Assembly: GCF_001949145.1 (NCBI RefSeq) | Contig: NW_019091368.1 | Span: forward strand, 32,113-81,314 | Direction of reading: 5' to 3' | Source: Acanthaster planci | Lineage: Eukaryota; Echinodermata; Asteroidea; Valvatida; Acanthasteridae | Length of the DNA: 49,202 nucleotides | Shown: positions 37,401 to 47,000 of the stretch, one piece after another | Layout: each line of letters opens with the position of its first letter | How positions within the stretch are numbered: position 1 is the first letter of the stretch | Made by a program: the position numbers and the translations under genes | The notes under the pieces: model-generated | What the model was told of the DNA's origin: nothing | Database searches by the model: none | What the model saw: the letters and a program-made list of their open reading frames with translations, nothing else

Positions 37401-38335
37401 CCTGCACGCTTCTCTTGTTATGTATAATACATCCATATGCATGAGACATCCGTTCAGCCAGATGTCCATATGCCAAAACATCTCTTATAACACTTTGTGT
37501 GGACGGTTTGCAGAAATGATCAGTAACAACTTTTGCCTCAAATTGCGCATTTGCTCTGCATTGTTCAAGACAGTATTTATTGATGTTTTAATAGTTTTGT
37601 GGCGTTTTTAGCACTCTTTGTAAATGATTCTGTTTTGTATTCATAGCCAGCCGCCATGTTTGCTATCACTGTGTAGCAAAGGTCCATACAGTTGGATGCA
37701 ATAACAAAGTTGTTTGTACAAGCAGATAATGAGAATTTCACGAAAACAAAACCTTAACATGTTCCAATAAATTTTCTATTCATTCCTGCTAAATCAAGGT
37801 GGCTATGTGTTGATTGAGGGCGTCTTAATTTCAGTTGGAGAGTGGGACGCCACGTTTGGAGGATGCCAGCCATCTAGTGAGGTGAGAATGTCCGTGATCT
37901 TTGAAGAGGATTACGTTTCTGACGTCCGGGGAACTTACACGTTGGCATGTGTCCAAGAAGACGGTCATTGGATTGCTGTCTCACAGTGGTAAGTTCAAAA
38001 ATAACAACTTTGACAATTTTTATCCTTTTTCAATTGAAAACGCAGCATCGTTCTTACAGCCCCGCCTATTATTCTTTCGGAAATGCGAATACTGAACGAC
38101 ATAATGAACACCCTTTCTGGACTCTGGCCTCCCGTGAATAGTTCATCAACTTTTGCTCTTATTTTATTTGGGTAAAAAGGCACGTTCCTTTCATTTTTGC
38201 CTGACTCCTGGTTGGCCCTTGATCAGAAAGTGTTTTGAGCACTGCACTGTTGATATCTGATGCAAATCTGATCATCTTTTCAGGGACTGGAAAGACCTGC
38301 AGGGGATTTGGATCAAGCAGGCGACAGCTTCTTGA
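22400..38335 (+). CDS. Secreted protein with 12 EGF-like domains and novel terminal domains (19 exons, 794 aa)
   Basis: Exons: 22400-22463, 23020-23232, 28522-28632, 29648-29758, 30328-30450, 30912-31046, 31677-31799, 32064-32186, 32322-32447, 32942-33064, 33842-33964, 34664-34786, 35639-35755, 35979-36095, 36495-36614, 36779-36815, 37089-37342, 37799-37988, 38284-38335. All junctions have GT/AG and matching phases, and the total is 2385 nt (795 codons with stop). Order: signal peptide; about 71 residues with four Cys and no known family; twelve EGF-like domains, each on one phase 1-1 exon; then about 210 residues starting F-Y-K-I-R-P-x-C-G-D and Y-C-D-Q-E-S-N-G-G-G-W-M, as in fibrinogen-related domains, but without their C-terminal half. 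No membrane segment is seen, so it is probably extracellular. Most EGF units match Notch-type O-glucose and O-fucose sites. The ligand and role are unknown. Extra exons in the 5.3-kb second intron cannot be excluded. Confidence 0.85.
23020..23232 (+). CDS. EGF gene exon 2: novel N-terminal cysteine segment
   Basis: The acceptor is tttcag and the donor is G|GTGAGT, a phase 1-1 exon of 71 codons. Cysteines occur as M-T-C, S-C-Q-C and L-K-C-P. No known domain is recognised. It is linked to exon 1 and to the first EGF exon by phase only, so the link is likely but not proven. Confidence 0.65.
24221..24262. repeat. Exact 21-bp tandem duplication
   Basis: tcattgttctctggtgctag plus c occurs twice, head to tail, without a mismatch. 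Recent slippage or local duplication in the EGF gene intron 2. Confidence 0.9.
24545..25220. repeat. Degenerate tandem array of about 28-bp units in both orientations
   Basis: Between 25075 and 25205 successive units of 27-29 bp share the form CT-x-x-GAAAAATACATCT-x-ATA-x-AAACGA. Similar units occur at 24645-24715. Reverse-complement units (TCGTTTTTA...AGGTGTATTTCTCAAAG) fill about 24740-24930. The region therefore looks like an eroded satellite with an inversion, AT-rich throughout. Confidence 0.5.
25225..25461 (+). CDS. Candidate small secreted cysteine-containing peptide, 78 aa
   Basis: The ATG has a good context (A at -3, G at +4). The first about 22 residues (M-A-L-K-G-L-G-A-T-L-F-L-C-V-F-S-A-L-R-V-V-A) look like a signal peptide. 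The remainder has four Cys (P-R-C-R, R-V-C-T, G-N-C-E-R-C) and N-glycosylation sequons N-E-T and N-K-S. It lies on the same strand inside intron 2 of the EGF gene. A phase-0 donor (TCG|GTAGGC at 25453) is possible near the end. It is not the leader of the EGF gene, because the phase does not fit. No family is recognised and it may be a chance frame. Confidence 0.3.
   Translation: MALKGLGATLFLCVFSALRVVAHRYPRCREQRLFSRVCTAMTTNETTEKPMHLENGNCERCLNKSSIDPRLYVSTSVG
25610..25884. mobile_element. Inverted-repeat element
   Basis: The arms at about 25610-25664 and 25826-25884 are imperfect complements (GTCCTTTTGCCTGGAAGCAT... against ...ATGCTTCCCAGAAAAAGGGC) around about 160 bp of AT-rich spacer. Likely a non-autonomous DNA element in the EGF gene intron 2. 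Confidence 0.5.
26108..26125. repeat. Short AAT microsatellite
   Basis: Simple (aat)n run of about five units in intron 2 of the EGF gene. Confidence 0.7.
27035..27268 (-). mobile_element. tRNA-derived SINE-like element
   Basis: On the minus strand an A-box (TGGCCGAGGGG) at about 27265-27255 and a B-box (GCGTTCGAATCC) at about 27220-27209 are spaced as in a tRNA with a short variable arm. The ends do not form an acceptor stem (GGTGAC has no partner), so this is not a working tRNA. A non-tRNA body follows to about 27035. The A-box is of the Leu/Ser type. Confidence 0.45.
27269..27962. mobile_element. Possible 0.7-kb element with short terminal inverted repeats
   Basis: CAATGGGTGCGTTCGA at 27269-27284 is repeated in reverse complement at 27947-27962, with a few further matching bases (TAGC). 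The interior has one N (27413) and no intact gene. No target-site duplication is evident, and the left end abuts the SINE-like head. Confidence 0.4.
28522..28632 (+). CDS. EGF-like domain 1
   Basis: Six-cysteine EGF unit D-P-C-S-S-T-P-C-Q-H-G-G-T-C ... C-H-C ... C. 36 codons, phase 1-1. It has both the O-glucose motif (C-x-S-x-P-C) and the O-fucose motif (C-x4-T-C), and no calcium-binding signature. Confidence 0.9.
29648..29758 (+). CDS. EGF-like domain 2
   Basis: Six-cysteine unit with P-C-F-F-T-P-C-Q-H-G-G-T-C, the same length as domain 1 and its closest relative here. It keeps the O-fucose site but lacks the serine of the O-glucose site. Phase 1-1. Confidence 0.9.
30328..30450 (+). CDS. 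EGF-like domain 3
   Basis: P-C-L-S-D-P-C-Q-N-N-G-T-C unit. It has the O-glucose and O-fucose sites plus an overlapping N-G-T sequon. Acceptor ttcacag, donor G|GTACGT. 41-codon phase 1-1 exon. Confidence 0.9.
30912..31046 (+). CDS. EGF-like domain 4 (longest)
   Basis: D-P-C-L-S-L-P-C-K-N-N-G-S-C unit with an enlarged loop between Cys3 and Cys4 (A-D-D-G-L-F-P-Q-Y-Y). It has both glycan motifs. Phase 1-1, 135 nt. Confidence 0.88.
31677..31799 (+). CDS. EGF-like domain 5
   Basis: D-P-C-L-S-A-P-C-D-N-D-G-N-C unit. O-glucose motif present; O-fucose site lost, with an N-C-S sequon instead. Acceptor tcacag, donor G|GTAATG. Confidence 0.88.
32064..32186 (+). CDS. EGF-like domain 6
   Basis: D-P-C-L-S-Q-P-C-Q-N-N-G-T-C unit with both glycan motifs. 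Only 135 bp of intron separate it from the next EGF exon, the shortest EGF-EGF intron in the gene. Confidence 0.9.
32322..32447 (+). CDS. EGF-like domain 7
   Basis: D-P-C-L-S-T-P-C-H-D-R-G-E-C unit. O-glucose site kept, O-fucose site lost. 42-codon phase 1-1 exon, donor G|GTAAGC. Confidence 0.9.
32942..33064 (+). CDS. EGF-like domain 8
   Basis: D-P-C-L-S-Q-P-C-R-N-D-S-P-C unit. O-glucose site kept; no O-fucose site. Acceptor cttgcag, donor G|GTTAGC. Confidence 0.9.
33842..33964 (+). CDS. EGF-like domain 9
   Basis: D-P-C-L-S-N-P-C-G-N-H-G-D-C unit. O-glucose site kept; no O-fucose site. Donor G|GTAAGC. Confidence 0.9.
34664..34786 (+). CDS. EGF-like domain 10
   Basis: D-P-C-L-S-N-P-C-Q-N-N-G-T-C unit with both glycan motifs and the N-G-T sequon. 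Acceptor tttgcag, donor G|GTAAAT. Confidence 0.9.
35639..35755 (+). CDS. EGF-like domain 11
   Basis: G-F-C-L-S-S-Q-P-C-L-N-G-G-T-C unit. One extra residue between Cys1 and Cys2 breaks the O-glucose spacing; the O-fucose site is kept. The usual leading Asp-Pro is replaced. 117 nt, phase 1-1. Confidence 0.88.
35979..36095 (+). CDS. EGF-like domain 12
   Basis: D-P-C-L-S-I-P-C-L-N-N-G-T-C unit with both glycan motifs. Last EGF unit before the C-terminal domain. Donor G|GTGAGA. Confidence 0.9.
36495..36614 (+). CDS. EGF gene exon 15: start of C-terminal domain
   Basis: Phase 1-1 exon: L-P-S-C-Q-A-Y-V-T-A-N-L, then G-F-Y-K-I-R-P-E-C-G-D and G-P-V-N-V. The F-Y-x-I-x-P ... V-x-V pattern is that of the entry strands of fibrinogen-related domains. 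Donor T|GTAAGT. Confidence 0.8.
36779..36815 (+). CDS. EGF gene exon 16: Y-C-D-Q-E...G-G-G-W micro-exon
   Basis: A 37-nt exon completing V-Y-C-D-Q-E-S-N-G-G-G-W-M-R across both junctions. The C-D-x-E-x-x-G-G-G-W signature is shared with fibrinogen-related and intelectin-type domains. Phase 1 in, 2 out. Confidence 0.8.
37089..37342 (+). CDS. EGF gene exon 17: unassigned domain core
   Basis: The acceptor is cgccag and the donor is G|GTAAGC. 254 nt with four Cys (S-P-T-C, I-H-C, N-C-K and the context around them) and two aromatic motifs. It does not match the fibrinogen C-terminal core that should follow the previous exon. Confidence 0.8.
37799..37988 (+). CDS. EGF gene exon 18
   Basis: It encodes G-G-Y-V-L-I-E-G-V ... 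G-G-C-Q-P ... L-A-C-V-Q-E-D-G-H-W. The exon ends CAG TG|GTAAGT. If the intron is retained, TGG is followed at once by TAA, so a shorter protein ending S-Q-W is possible. Confidence 0.8.
38284..38335 (+). CDS. EGF gene exon 19: last coding exon
   Basis: The acceptor is ttttcag. TG from exon 18 plus G gives W, then D-W-K-D-L-Q-G-I-W-I-K-Q-A-T-A-S and TGA. Phase and residue character both fit, but the exon is short and has no homology to prove it. Confidence 0.55.
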
Positions 38336-38797
38336 CTGCGTGGACTCAACACACATGATACATGCGTGTCATGTATTCTGGCTTTTGAGGAAAATGTTAT
38401 TAGTATTTAATGTAATATTTAATCATTTGCCAGGTTCCTGGGATTCCTCTGGTCTTTTTCTTTCACTTCATTATATATTTCATTTAAAAAATCATATTTG
38501 TATATTTCCCGAGCACAAATGACGCCATTGGTCGTAAGTAATGAATGAATTTTTACCCTTAGGCAGCGTTCCTGCTCTTACATTCCAAGAAATTTCTAGT
38601 GTTTCAAGCAACTAAACGTTTGGATTTAAATGTTACATCTTGGGGTTTCTGCCTTAAAATTATTGTGAACATTTTGTTTAAGCTATGCGTTGATCAAAGA
38701 AACGGTATTTCATTTTCTGAAATTTATTTGTTTGTGCGGTCGGGTCGGGTGGGGGTGGGATTTTATACGGATGAATTTTGGAACAGTCTTTTTCAGA

Positions 38798-38803
38798 AAT
38801 AAA
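38798..38803 (+). terminator. Candidate polyadenylation signal of the EGF gene
   Basis: AATAAA about 460 bp after the stop codon, the first clear one downstream. Confidence 0.35.
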
Positions 38804-39602
38804 AATCCATTTTGTCCCCGTTTTTGTTGGGTTTCCCATGAAGCAAACTGGACAAGGCAGAAACAAGCAGTTACCCCGTGGTTATATTACAGGGTCGTTT
38901 CAAAATGGGTCAAAAAGCAGCAGTTCTTTAAAACCGAGACCATTGATCACGATGAGGTGCAGGCTAGAGGACAGAGCAAGCCTGCGAATAATTACATTCT
39001 AGTGCCGAGTAAGCTTTTTGTGAAAGGAAAACAAATATCGTAATTCATTACTAATGCATGTGTATTTGCAGTTGCTTAACAAAAGTTTGTTTCACTAAAA
39101 AATTTTGTCATAATGCTAAAAGGGCCTATGATTTACTACAATGTTAATCAAGCTGTTATTTTATGTCTCCTTATACAAGTCTGTGAATCGAATTATGCAT
39201 TGAACTGCTAAGTAAAACAGAAAGCCATGTATAGAAACAAATGCAGAAACATGTGTCATGTCAATTTAAACATTTTTCATGTGTGACAGAATTTAAAAAC
39301 AGCAAATGGAAACTAACATTACTGAGGCCGGTTCACACATGATGCGAAAGCTTCGCTTTTGTTGAATTTGAGGACGTCATATTTGCTTTACTACGGTAAA
39401 AAGAGTAAGTCGGCCTTCGGGTTTTAACATCCGGCAGTGGAGAATTACATCCGTCATCTTCAATCACACTATGACGTCACACAAAAACGTTAAGATCTTT
39501 ATTTAAATATAGCTATGGCCTGAATTATATATGAAACCTTGACCGCTTTGAGGGCCTACATGCGCAAGCCATATTCATGCCAATATTCACGTTGAAACAC
39601 TA

Positions 39603-39780
39603 CAATACGGCCGTCTCACAATAGTGCGCCACCAAGAGTTTACAACGCGTTAGCCAATCACGATGTGCGAAATTTGTCGATCCAATGCGCGTTTGGAAAG
39701 GGTCGACAACTTTCGCGCGTTATGATTGGCCAACGCGTTGCAAACTCTTGGTGGCGCACTATTGTGAATCGCCCGTATTG
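39603..39780. mobile_element. 178-bp foldback element (MITE-like)
   Basis: It begins CAATACGG and ends CCGTATTG. The arms of about 80 bp are near-perfect complements (CACAATAGTGCGCCACC... against ...GGTGGCGCACTATTGTG) with almost no unique interior. No clear target duplication. It lies between the EGF and AMN genes. Confidence 0.75.
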
Positions 39781-41058
39781 ACAACGTGCATCTAGCTAAG
39801 ATGGCCTCTTAAAAATCTGTTATGTATTTTTTTTCCATTTACATTTAGGCGCTAACGTTTGTTGTTTAAAAATTAAACTATTAAACCCACGTAGTATGAA
39901 CTGGACCCTAAGTCAGTCAATTGGAATCTTTTACTGTACCAAGTTCGTCCAACGAATGGAATGGTCGCATAATAAGATACTGACTAGGTAAGCGTTACAA
40001 GGCTAGGCTGCTAGAAACACAGGCGGATGGGGAGAGGGTGATATGGACCACCTCCTCTCAAATTGGGCATCATTTCTCACTCCTTGGAAAGGCAGTATAG
40101 AGACATTTTTTAAAATTCCAAACCCCCCCGAAAAAAAGAATAAAAAGAAAGAAACATTGGCTCTCAAAAATTTGGTTATGGATTCGCCTTTACTTAGAAC
40201 TCAAGCCATATCCTTAGCCAAAGTTCAAACTTTTTTTCCTACTCTGCAAAGAATGATGGGTTTGCATGATCAATAGAACCTTGATTGTTGATACCGGTAT
40301 GAAGTTACGAATTAGACTCGCTCGAACGGTAAATTTCAAGCCGCAGACATGTAATTTGGAAACGATCTTATGTACATCTGGTCGTGATTGTACCGTACCG
40401 GATATCTCCATCCATGGCCACAGAGATGGACACTGATACCCACCTTGTCCGAATTTACTTGGCTGCAGCCTGGAGTCACAACTCGTGCGTAATTTCAAGA
40501 CAGCCAAAAATTCAACCAGGTTGCGTCGTCTACCTCTCGTCTTATGTCGTCATCAGATAGACTACTGACACACGCTGAAATATTTGCATCCGACCGCGAA
40601 TAAAATAGGTCCAAATCCTAAAACGTCTTTTGCGCACTGAAGTTTGTTTGGAGCTCTCTCTCTCTTCTCTCAGAAGAGAAAAACCTGTAGACCATTCAAA
40701 CTTTATTTCATTTTCTTTTGAAATCAATTGTTTCCTAAATAGAGCCATTCTTTAACTACTCGATGTGTCCACAAGGAAATCGTAATGCGGTTTAATAATT
40801 TCCGGTTTATGTAGTGATAAGGTCCATCACCCCTCCAAAGTTTTTTCCCAACAGGTACTAGACGTCCATTTCTGTTGAGCACACAATTGAAAATATAGCC
40901 TGGTGCTCGTATTTAAGTTTTATGCTTGTTGTGCCATTACGAAGTGGTACGGGAAAGTGGCGAAGGCCTAGTAATATTACGTGAAATCTTTTTACCCGTT
41001 TTTTCCTTTAAACTCGTTCTTTTAGACGTCGATAGTAACCCCCCAGCAGAAGTCCGTC
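39781..41058. other. Intergenic and upstream region of the AMN gene
   Basis: No gene recognised. The AMN promoter should lie within the last few hundred bases; a TATA box is not evident. Short frames here show no motif. Confidence 0.4.
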
Positions 41059-41092
41059 ATGAAAGTAGTCGTTGTGTTTTTATCACTTCTTG
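41059..41092 (+). CDS. AMN: AMN exon 1: start codon and signal peptide
   Basis: Eleven codons plus one base, M-K-V-V-V-V-F-L-S-L-L; donor G|GTAAGT. The leader is completed by exon 2 (G-I-C-Y-G). Confidence 0.85.
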
Positions 41093-44000
41093 GTAAGTAT
41101 AATGTAGAAATCTGTGCTCACCGAAAACTGGGACCCGGGCCGTGATGGGCCTGGGGGCGGCAGGGCGAAGTGGAATGGGGCGAGATGGGATAGGGTGAAG
41201 CGCGGAATAGGGCGAATTGGCAATGGGGCGATGTGGTTAGGGGCAAAGCGGCCAGGGCAAAGTAGAAACGACCGAAAAGCGTCAGAGATGGCAGGTCCCT
41301 CATGTTAGCTGGCCTACACATTTCTATACGACATCATCTGATCATGCACGAACAAGTTCGCGTGGACAGTGGTGTTGGGCTAAGCATGCAATAATTTTTA
41401 TTGCTAGGGCATGTATGATGTAGGGGGAGGGCCTAGACTAGTGTTCCTTGCTCCAGTCTAGTCTATGTTCACCAGGATTGTGCGATTGCTTGATACAGGG
41501 ATATCTGTGTACAATATCCATTGAGGAAAGAATTCTGTTTTCATAGTTAGGACCATGACAAACTCAAAATCAAATTAAAATGGTTGCATGTCGTGACGGT
41601 AAGCCTATCCTGCCACCACTTGTCTTCCTAAATTATTATTCGACAAGTGTATATGTGCTTACAGGCAGTATGACTTGAAAACTTAGAAAATACTTAAAAC
41701 ATTGTCAGTCATTACCCATTGCCCATTAATTATTCCAGAACTGTCTAGCCCCACGGACGTGGCCCGGAGAATCCCCTTGCTGTATCCTTGGACACACCTC
41801 TAGCTCTACTTATACCAAATCACAGGGAAAAGATTTGCAAATCTCTGTGAACGTTTTGCCCCTATGAACATGATGGATCCTACCTCAAACATTCCAAGAT
41901 TCAAAACTTCAGCCATAGACGACAGGGTTAAATCACTTTGAAATGCAGTCATTGGGAAAAATTCTGTACTCATTGGGCACTTTCTCAGAACTTGTATTTG
42001 TTCACAGACTACTGTAAAAAAACACCTGCAAATCATATAAAAGTGTAAGGAAACCTTTCCGCCACCCTCGGTGACCTCGACATGCTTGTGCCAGTGCACC
42101 CAGGTTATCAGACCATGCTCCTGCCAATAGGGCAATTGCTGTTTCATGTTGTAGGATGCAATAGATGTTTTTCTATGGGGACTTGATGGATATAGTCCCA
42201 CATCAATGCCATAGGAAACCGCGCATGGAGACACAACATGCATCCTTGGCTTGTTGATGTATTACCAATGATTCGACGGACTCTCCAAATTAAGAAAGAG
42301 AATTTGCATATTTCATTGAATTCCCTAGAATTTTACAATGTATATTTGTTTCATTGATGTACAGCTCGATTTCTCTAAGTGATTTGTTTATTCAACATTT
42401 CCTATTTCTATATCTAGGCATCTGCTATGGTTCATCAAAACAGTGGCAACGAGATGTGAACTTTGATAACCCCAACAACTGGAACACAGGGAAGGCACCA
42501 TGTGCCACCAACAAAATCATTTTCCCTGAAACAGTAAGTTCTCCATTTATATTTTCATTGCCTTCCTTCTGATAAGATGTGTTGAATTACTTTTGGTTTT
42601 GTCAAGGCTTGAGGCTTTCCCCTCGAGAACAGAAAGAACCAAATGTGACCGGCTTGACAAAAATGGGTAATATGGGACTTTTTTCAAAATGAGTTACATA
42701 CACATTTAAATTGGTTACATTATAAGCTTTAATTTGGTGTACGTTTGAACCCTGCGGTATTTACTAATCTGGGGATATATTGATTTTTGCATAATCGTAT
42801 CAGAAACATTAACAGAAGTGCTTTCAGGGATAAAGCCCTTAAAACACAGGAAGTGAAAAAAGAAATCAGCTAAGAAAAAAGTCTCTTGAATACCCATAGC
42901 AACAGTTAGGTCTCTCATATGTATTGTGAAAGAATTAATTTAATTAATAGAAGCCAATAAACCAACAAGTAAAAAATTACCCTCTCTGCATAGCAAAGCC
43001 CTTAGCGCAAAATAGCACAGTGTCTCGTAATACCCTTTTCACAGAGCAGGTCACAAATATTTGTGTTTTATGTTGAAATTAGATGGCTTTTGTACATTGT
43101 GTCAGGTCAGTTGTTTGTGTTAAATGTTTTCCATTTTAGTTCAGTTAGTGTTACTTTTTTTGTTGTTTGCATTCAGGGCAACGTAAGAAATTAACCGTTC
43201 CTTGCAAAATGTGCTCATTCACAGATCCTTCTTAGAATAATTGTGATGTATGCTTTGCTTCATTGAACCGTAAAGTGCAAAACAGTATTACTATTCAACT
43301 GTCATGTAGAATTACTGAAATCTCTCACTTGTGTGCCTAATATCTTGGGGAGGAGGCTCTCAGCAACCTTTTAAACAGAAAAAAAAAAGATTTGGTAGCC
43401 ATTGGCACCTAATGGGGAAAAATCTAGGTTCCAGCACTTTTATGAACTTTAGTCTGTTAGTAATCATTTGACCTCTAAAGGGAAAGAAATATCGTCGCCA
43501 GCACAAAAGGCAGCAATAACTTTGATCTTAGTTTACAGTTAACTTATGTACAAATAGTACATGAAAGAACAAACATGACGAGTTCAGCTTGGTAACCTAA
43601 TTATGCACACATTTGACAGAACTGCACGACTAATCGCCACATGCGCTGAATATTCATGAATGTACGTACACACATGTACACCGTACATGTGCTGTATGCG
43701 TATCATGATCATGGTCAATGTTAGTAGGTTTCCTGATCTCCCTTGACAAGCTGAAACCACGGACATCAACGTCTGTGGCTGAAACCCCTTGGTGACAACA
43801 AGGACACTCAAAATTATGCAAGAACATTTTGTATGTAGTTTTTGAGCTTTCTTAAGTTGCAAATGGCGACTGTATGGTGAAAATATGATCGCACTGGCAA
43901 AAATTTGGTCGCATTTGCAACTGATTTAGGTGCTATTTAAAGCACTTGCTCTCAGAGCATTGCCAAGGCCAAACAATATTTAAGCTCTTCACTTTTATCA

Positions 44001-47000
44001 GCACCACCATTTTATGGCTCTTTTATTGACCAGTTTCAATAGAAGTGATATGTCAACATTGACTGAGGCACCACTTGTATGCCCTGTTGTTGGCAATAGA
44101 GGCAGTCCCTGTTGATTTTGGTGTCAGTTATCTCCATTTTGAATGACATGTAAATAAATGTCATGTACACGAGGCTTGTAAGAGCTGCCCTGTCATTGGT
44201 GCCTGGACTTTTCAAGAGAGTGTCATTGTGCATACATGTGTGTTCTGCTGATAAGGGAATGGTGCAGGGTTGCACAGACCAAGGGGCCGTTCAAAATGTT
44301 CAACCTTTTCACAGTACTTCACAGAGTACTATTTTTCCAGACCCCTTCCCCCAAAATAGTATTTATCAACATTTTTTGAGATCTTAAAATACTGATAATG
44401 TCTCGCAGACACAACATCGCTGGAAAGTACCACAACCCATAACCATATACATGTAGATATATGCATTTTTGAAAACCATTATGTATTGAAAATTAATTGT
44501 CAAATATGAAAAAAAATTGAACATATTATTTTACAATTTTCTCATGTTTATTCATCAATTGCGGAATGAAAAGTTTTTAAATCTCAAGATGTTTAATTAG
44601 CATATGTTTCAGTATTTACATGTATACTTGAATAGTTTTCCTCAATGATTTCACTTGAAGAAAAGTGTATGTGGAAATATGGTTCTTAAAAAATTCAATT
44701 GACCAGTTCTATTGAAACTGGTTGAAGACTAATGTAAAGTAACCACAGGTAGAAAATGATACTCCAATCATATTTGGCAATAAATAAATCCAATCAAATC
44801 CAGCACAACAGTTTTCATGCTTGATGTTTAAGCAGTGTTTACTGGTACCTATTTCTGGTCCTTTGAAGAGAAGTGTATGTGGAAATGGGATTCTTACGAA
44901 AGTTTAATTGACCAGTTTGGAGGACAGCATGGCCGTGACTCCAGACGCCATGACTGCAAGATCTTGACCTTGTGCATGTCCCTAGTACTGGAATAGAATT
45001 ATGTTGTTTAACGTTGATACTGCATGTGGGAACCATGTCTCAAGTTGTCAAAGGTTATATAGTAGGCCGTTTTCCAATACTCGTCTCTGTTTGAGGCTTG
45101 TCTCTGAGATCAAGCCCCGATTGTGGGCCAGAAGTGTTAAAATAAAATTAGAGTAATGTAATGTTTGACTCTTTCGAACCTTTTTTGCTATTTTATGGCA
45201 CTATCAAACTTATTAATGTACTTACAATTCCAACAGTCCTCAATCCTCCAACAGGTGAAGGATTGAGGAGTGTTAGGGTTAATTTACATGTACTTACAAT
45301 TCCAAGTCATGTAGGAAAAATAGTTGAAGCCTCATATGATTGCGGAGTCGAGTATTTGAAAACAGCCTGTACCGCTGGTGTGTCGCGCTGTAGAGATAAT
45401 ACACTCTGTATCCACTTTCTGCTTTTTTAAAACAAATTCACTCTACCCCCTCTGCCCTGGATGCTTCAAAAGCCACCAGCATGATTGAAGAAAGAAGAGC
45501 CCCCAGACACTTAAATGTATACTCCTACATGGGGCTTGACGCTCCACAGAAAGCTAGGTACAAAGTGATTACTGTTGGATTCCTTCTCACCTGTCGTAGA
45601 TTTTTTTTTTCCAGAGAGGATTGCCTTGGGTGTCAGCATGGGCAGTATACAATTCATGTTTCCTTTATTTCCCTGAAGGTTAAAGGTGTCCTGCTCCAGA
45701 CCAACATGACCTCTGTGAAGGAAGTGGTATTGCCCAAGGATGGGGTACTTCTGATGCCCAGCAACATGACGCTTAATTTCTCCGACAGTCCTGCTTCTGA
45801 TCCTGAGTGTGATGGTGGAGGTAACATGTTCACATAGCCCCCCCCCCTTTAAAATGCAGCACTTCCAATTGGACCCGCCACACGATGTGATCATTTGCTT
45901 TAATATTTTTTGTTCTTACATGTATGTGGATGTGGGTTTCAAAATGTTTGTGGATTTCTGCACGTCTGCAAATGCCTTTCTATGCAGCAGAGTTGGTTGA
46001 TGTGCAAATCACGTTGTGGCACTTATCATTGGCACCTGTGTGCATGGGTAGGCTTTGTAGGAAAGTCAAAACGCTATTGCGGGGACAAAATGATGTCCGC
46101 ATAATGTTTGAGGTCCCCATAATGTCTTCATTTCAACAATAGGCAGTCCCCATAACTCGGTAACAAGTGTGTGCAGTCTGTTAATGTATTTTTGAAGTTT
46201 CTTGTCCTCATAAAGATAAAAATTTCAGGGCCTTTTCAATTCAACTACATTTATTTCCTCCTCATGACAAAATATAATAATTAACAGTGAGTGAGAAAAT
46301 AGAATAGGCGGCTAGCAAAACCTTGAAAGCAATGCTTGTGTCAGGCATGCCGTTACAAGAAACAAAGAAGAGTTTACAAAGAATCAGTGTTGTAGTCGAG
46401 ACCACTTAAGACCTTCACAAGACCACACAAGGCCAACACAAGACCTTCAGTCTGAATCCAACTTACAAGCTTGCAATATGAACTCCAAAAAAAGCATTCC
46501 CCTGTCATTGTTCACCATGTTACTTATGACTGGTCTTGTGCATGGTCTTGTGATGTTCTCGACTACAACATTGCATAGAATCAACAAAATGTAAACTCTT
46601 GCATATATACCATTGACAAGTATCCAGTCTGTTGACAGTAACCTCACTGACTTTTCTGAAGGATCCGTTATTTATCAACCCGGTTCTGCTCATTTTTCTA
46701 TCCCTCGTCTCACACAGATATCACTTTCACACGCACCAATGACGAGAGTTGGTTTGATCCTGACAACTGGTTGGACTCGGACAGCTTGATCACTGTGGAG
46801 TCGGAGAGAGTTCCTTGTACGTATGACAGCGTCATCTTCCCCCAAGACAAGGTGTTCAATGTCAAGTTGGATAGCAGCATCACTGTAGGGACCATGACCT
46901 TCTCTGGGAAGGTAAGTTGTTGGCGAGGGTAAAGCCTAGTTTCTATGTGGGTGTAACAAAAGCCAACAGCATACATTCTATCAATAATTGTGTGCATGAA

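Noticed and set aside
38690-39043. 117-codon plus-strand frame after the EGF gene
   Set aside because: It overlaps the likely 3' untranslated region and polyadenylation signal, with no motif.
41806-42243. 145-codon minus-strand frame in AMN intron 1
   Set aside because: Longest frame without assignment in this region and worth a search, but no domain, promoter or partner exon is visible and it is antisense to AMN.
45161-45430. 89-codon plus-strand frame with several Cys
   Set aside because: In AMN intron 2. No leader, no homology, and it contains a small local hairpin and direct repeat that explain part of its sequence.
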